A stretch of 6,046 nucleotides of DNA from Flavobacteriaceae bacterium. Its GTDB lineage: Bacteria; Bacteroidota; Bacteroidia; Flavobacteriales; Flavobacteriaceae. Below the pieces are notes generated by a model that was given only the letters and a program-made list of their open reading frames with translations, did not search any database and had not been told where the DNA came from. Within the stretch, counting starts at the first letter, position 1, and the number at the start of each line of letters is the position of its first letter. The translations under genes were made by a program, and so were the position numbers. Below are positions 6,034-6,046 of this stretch, in pieces. Location: positions 1-6,046 of the forward strand of contig JABSPP010000112.1 of assembly GCA_013214275.1 (NCBI GenBank). The letters are read 5' to 3'.

Positions 6034-6046
6034 ATGTATAAAACCG

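Larger units (their letters stand above)
5736..6046. other. Gene-free 3' region with two compositional halves
   Basis: No ORF of recognisable function is visible on either strand in these 311 bases. Positions 5781-5940 have about 33% GC by hand count and contain short hairpins: 5800-5827, and 5837-5850, the latter an AGTAT/ATACT stem closing a GAAA loop. From about 5941 to 6010 GC drops to about 13%, with palindromes and then a possible promoter at 6026. This fits a transcribed or relic segment followed by the upstream region of a gene beyond the window. In flavobacteria lspA often follows this pair, but none is seen here. Confidence 0.6.

Overview
The window looks like chromosomal DNA from a member of the Bacteroidota, most likely a flavobacterium. 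It is AT-rich, its promoters carry the Bacteroidota -7 element (TAnnTTTG) instead of sigma-70 boxes, start codons lack clear Shine-Dalgarno sequences, and all four proteins resemble flavobacterial families. I recognise these families from memory and from motifs; no search was run. All four genes are on the + strand.

Layout: (1) Positions 1-1275 hold the 3' part of a gene for an outer-membrane protein: a POTRA-like segment followed by an Omp85/BamA-type beta-barrel, of the kind found at the C-terminus of patatin-like phospholipases. The 5' end is outside the window. (2) Positions 1276-1438 are a very AT-rich promoter region with a good -7 box, a perfect 10-bp inverted repeat and repeated TGTTAA hexamers. 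(3) Positions 1439-1789 encode a small exported MORN-like repeat protein of unknown function. (4) Positions 1790-1948 start with a relatively GC-rich stretch that I cannot explain and end in a likely ileS promoter. (5) Positions 1949-5353 are ileS, complete, encoding a long isoleucyl-tRNA synthetase whose HIGH signature reads GVHH. (6) Positions 5358-5735 encode a DksA/TraR-family protein that starts 4 nt after the ileS stop and has lost most of its zinc-finger cysteines. A terminator hairpin overlaps its last codons. (7) Positions 5736-6046 have no convincing gene. They contain a second hairpin, a tiny signal-peptide-like ORF, then very AT-rich DNA with two palindromes and a possible promoter facing out of the window.

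Functionally this is mostly housekeeping sequence. ileS and the DksA-like gene appear to form a two-gene transcription unit, pairing tRNA-Ile charging with a putative RNA-polymerase-binding regulator. The first two genes concern the cell envelope and are probably separate units. I see no mobile element, CRISPR array, tRNA, rRNA or obvious new multi-gene system. The best leads are the altered active-site signature of IleRS, the degenerate zinc finger of the DksA-like protein, and the structured non-coding stretches.
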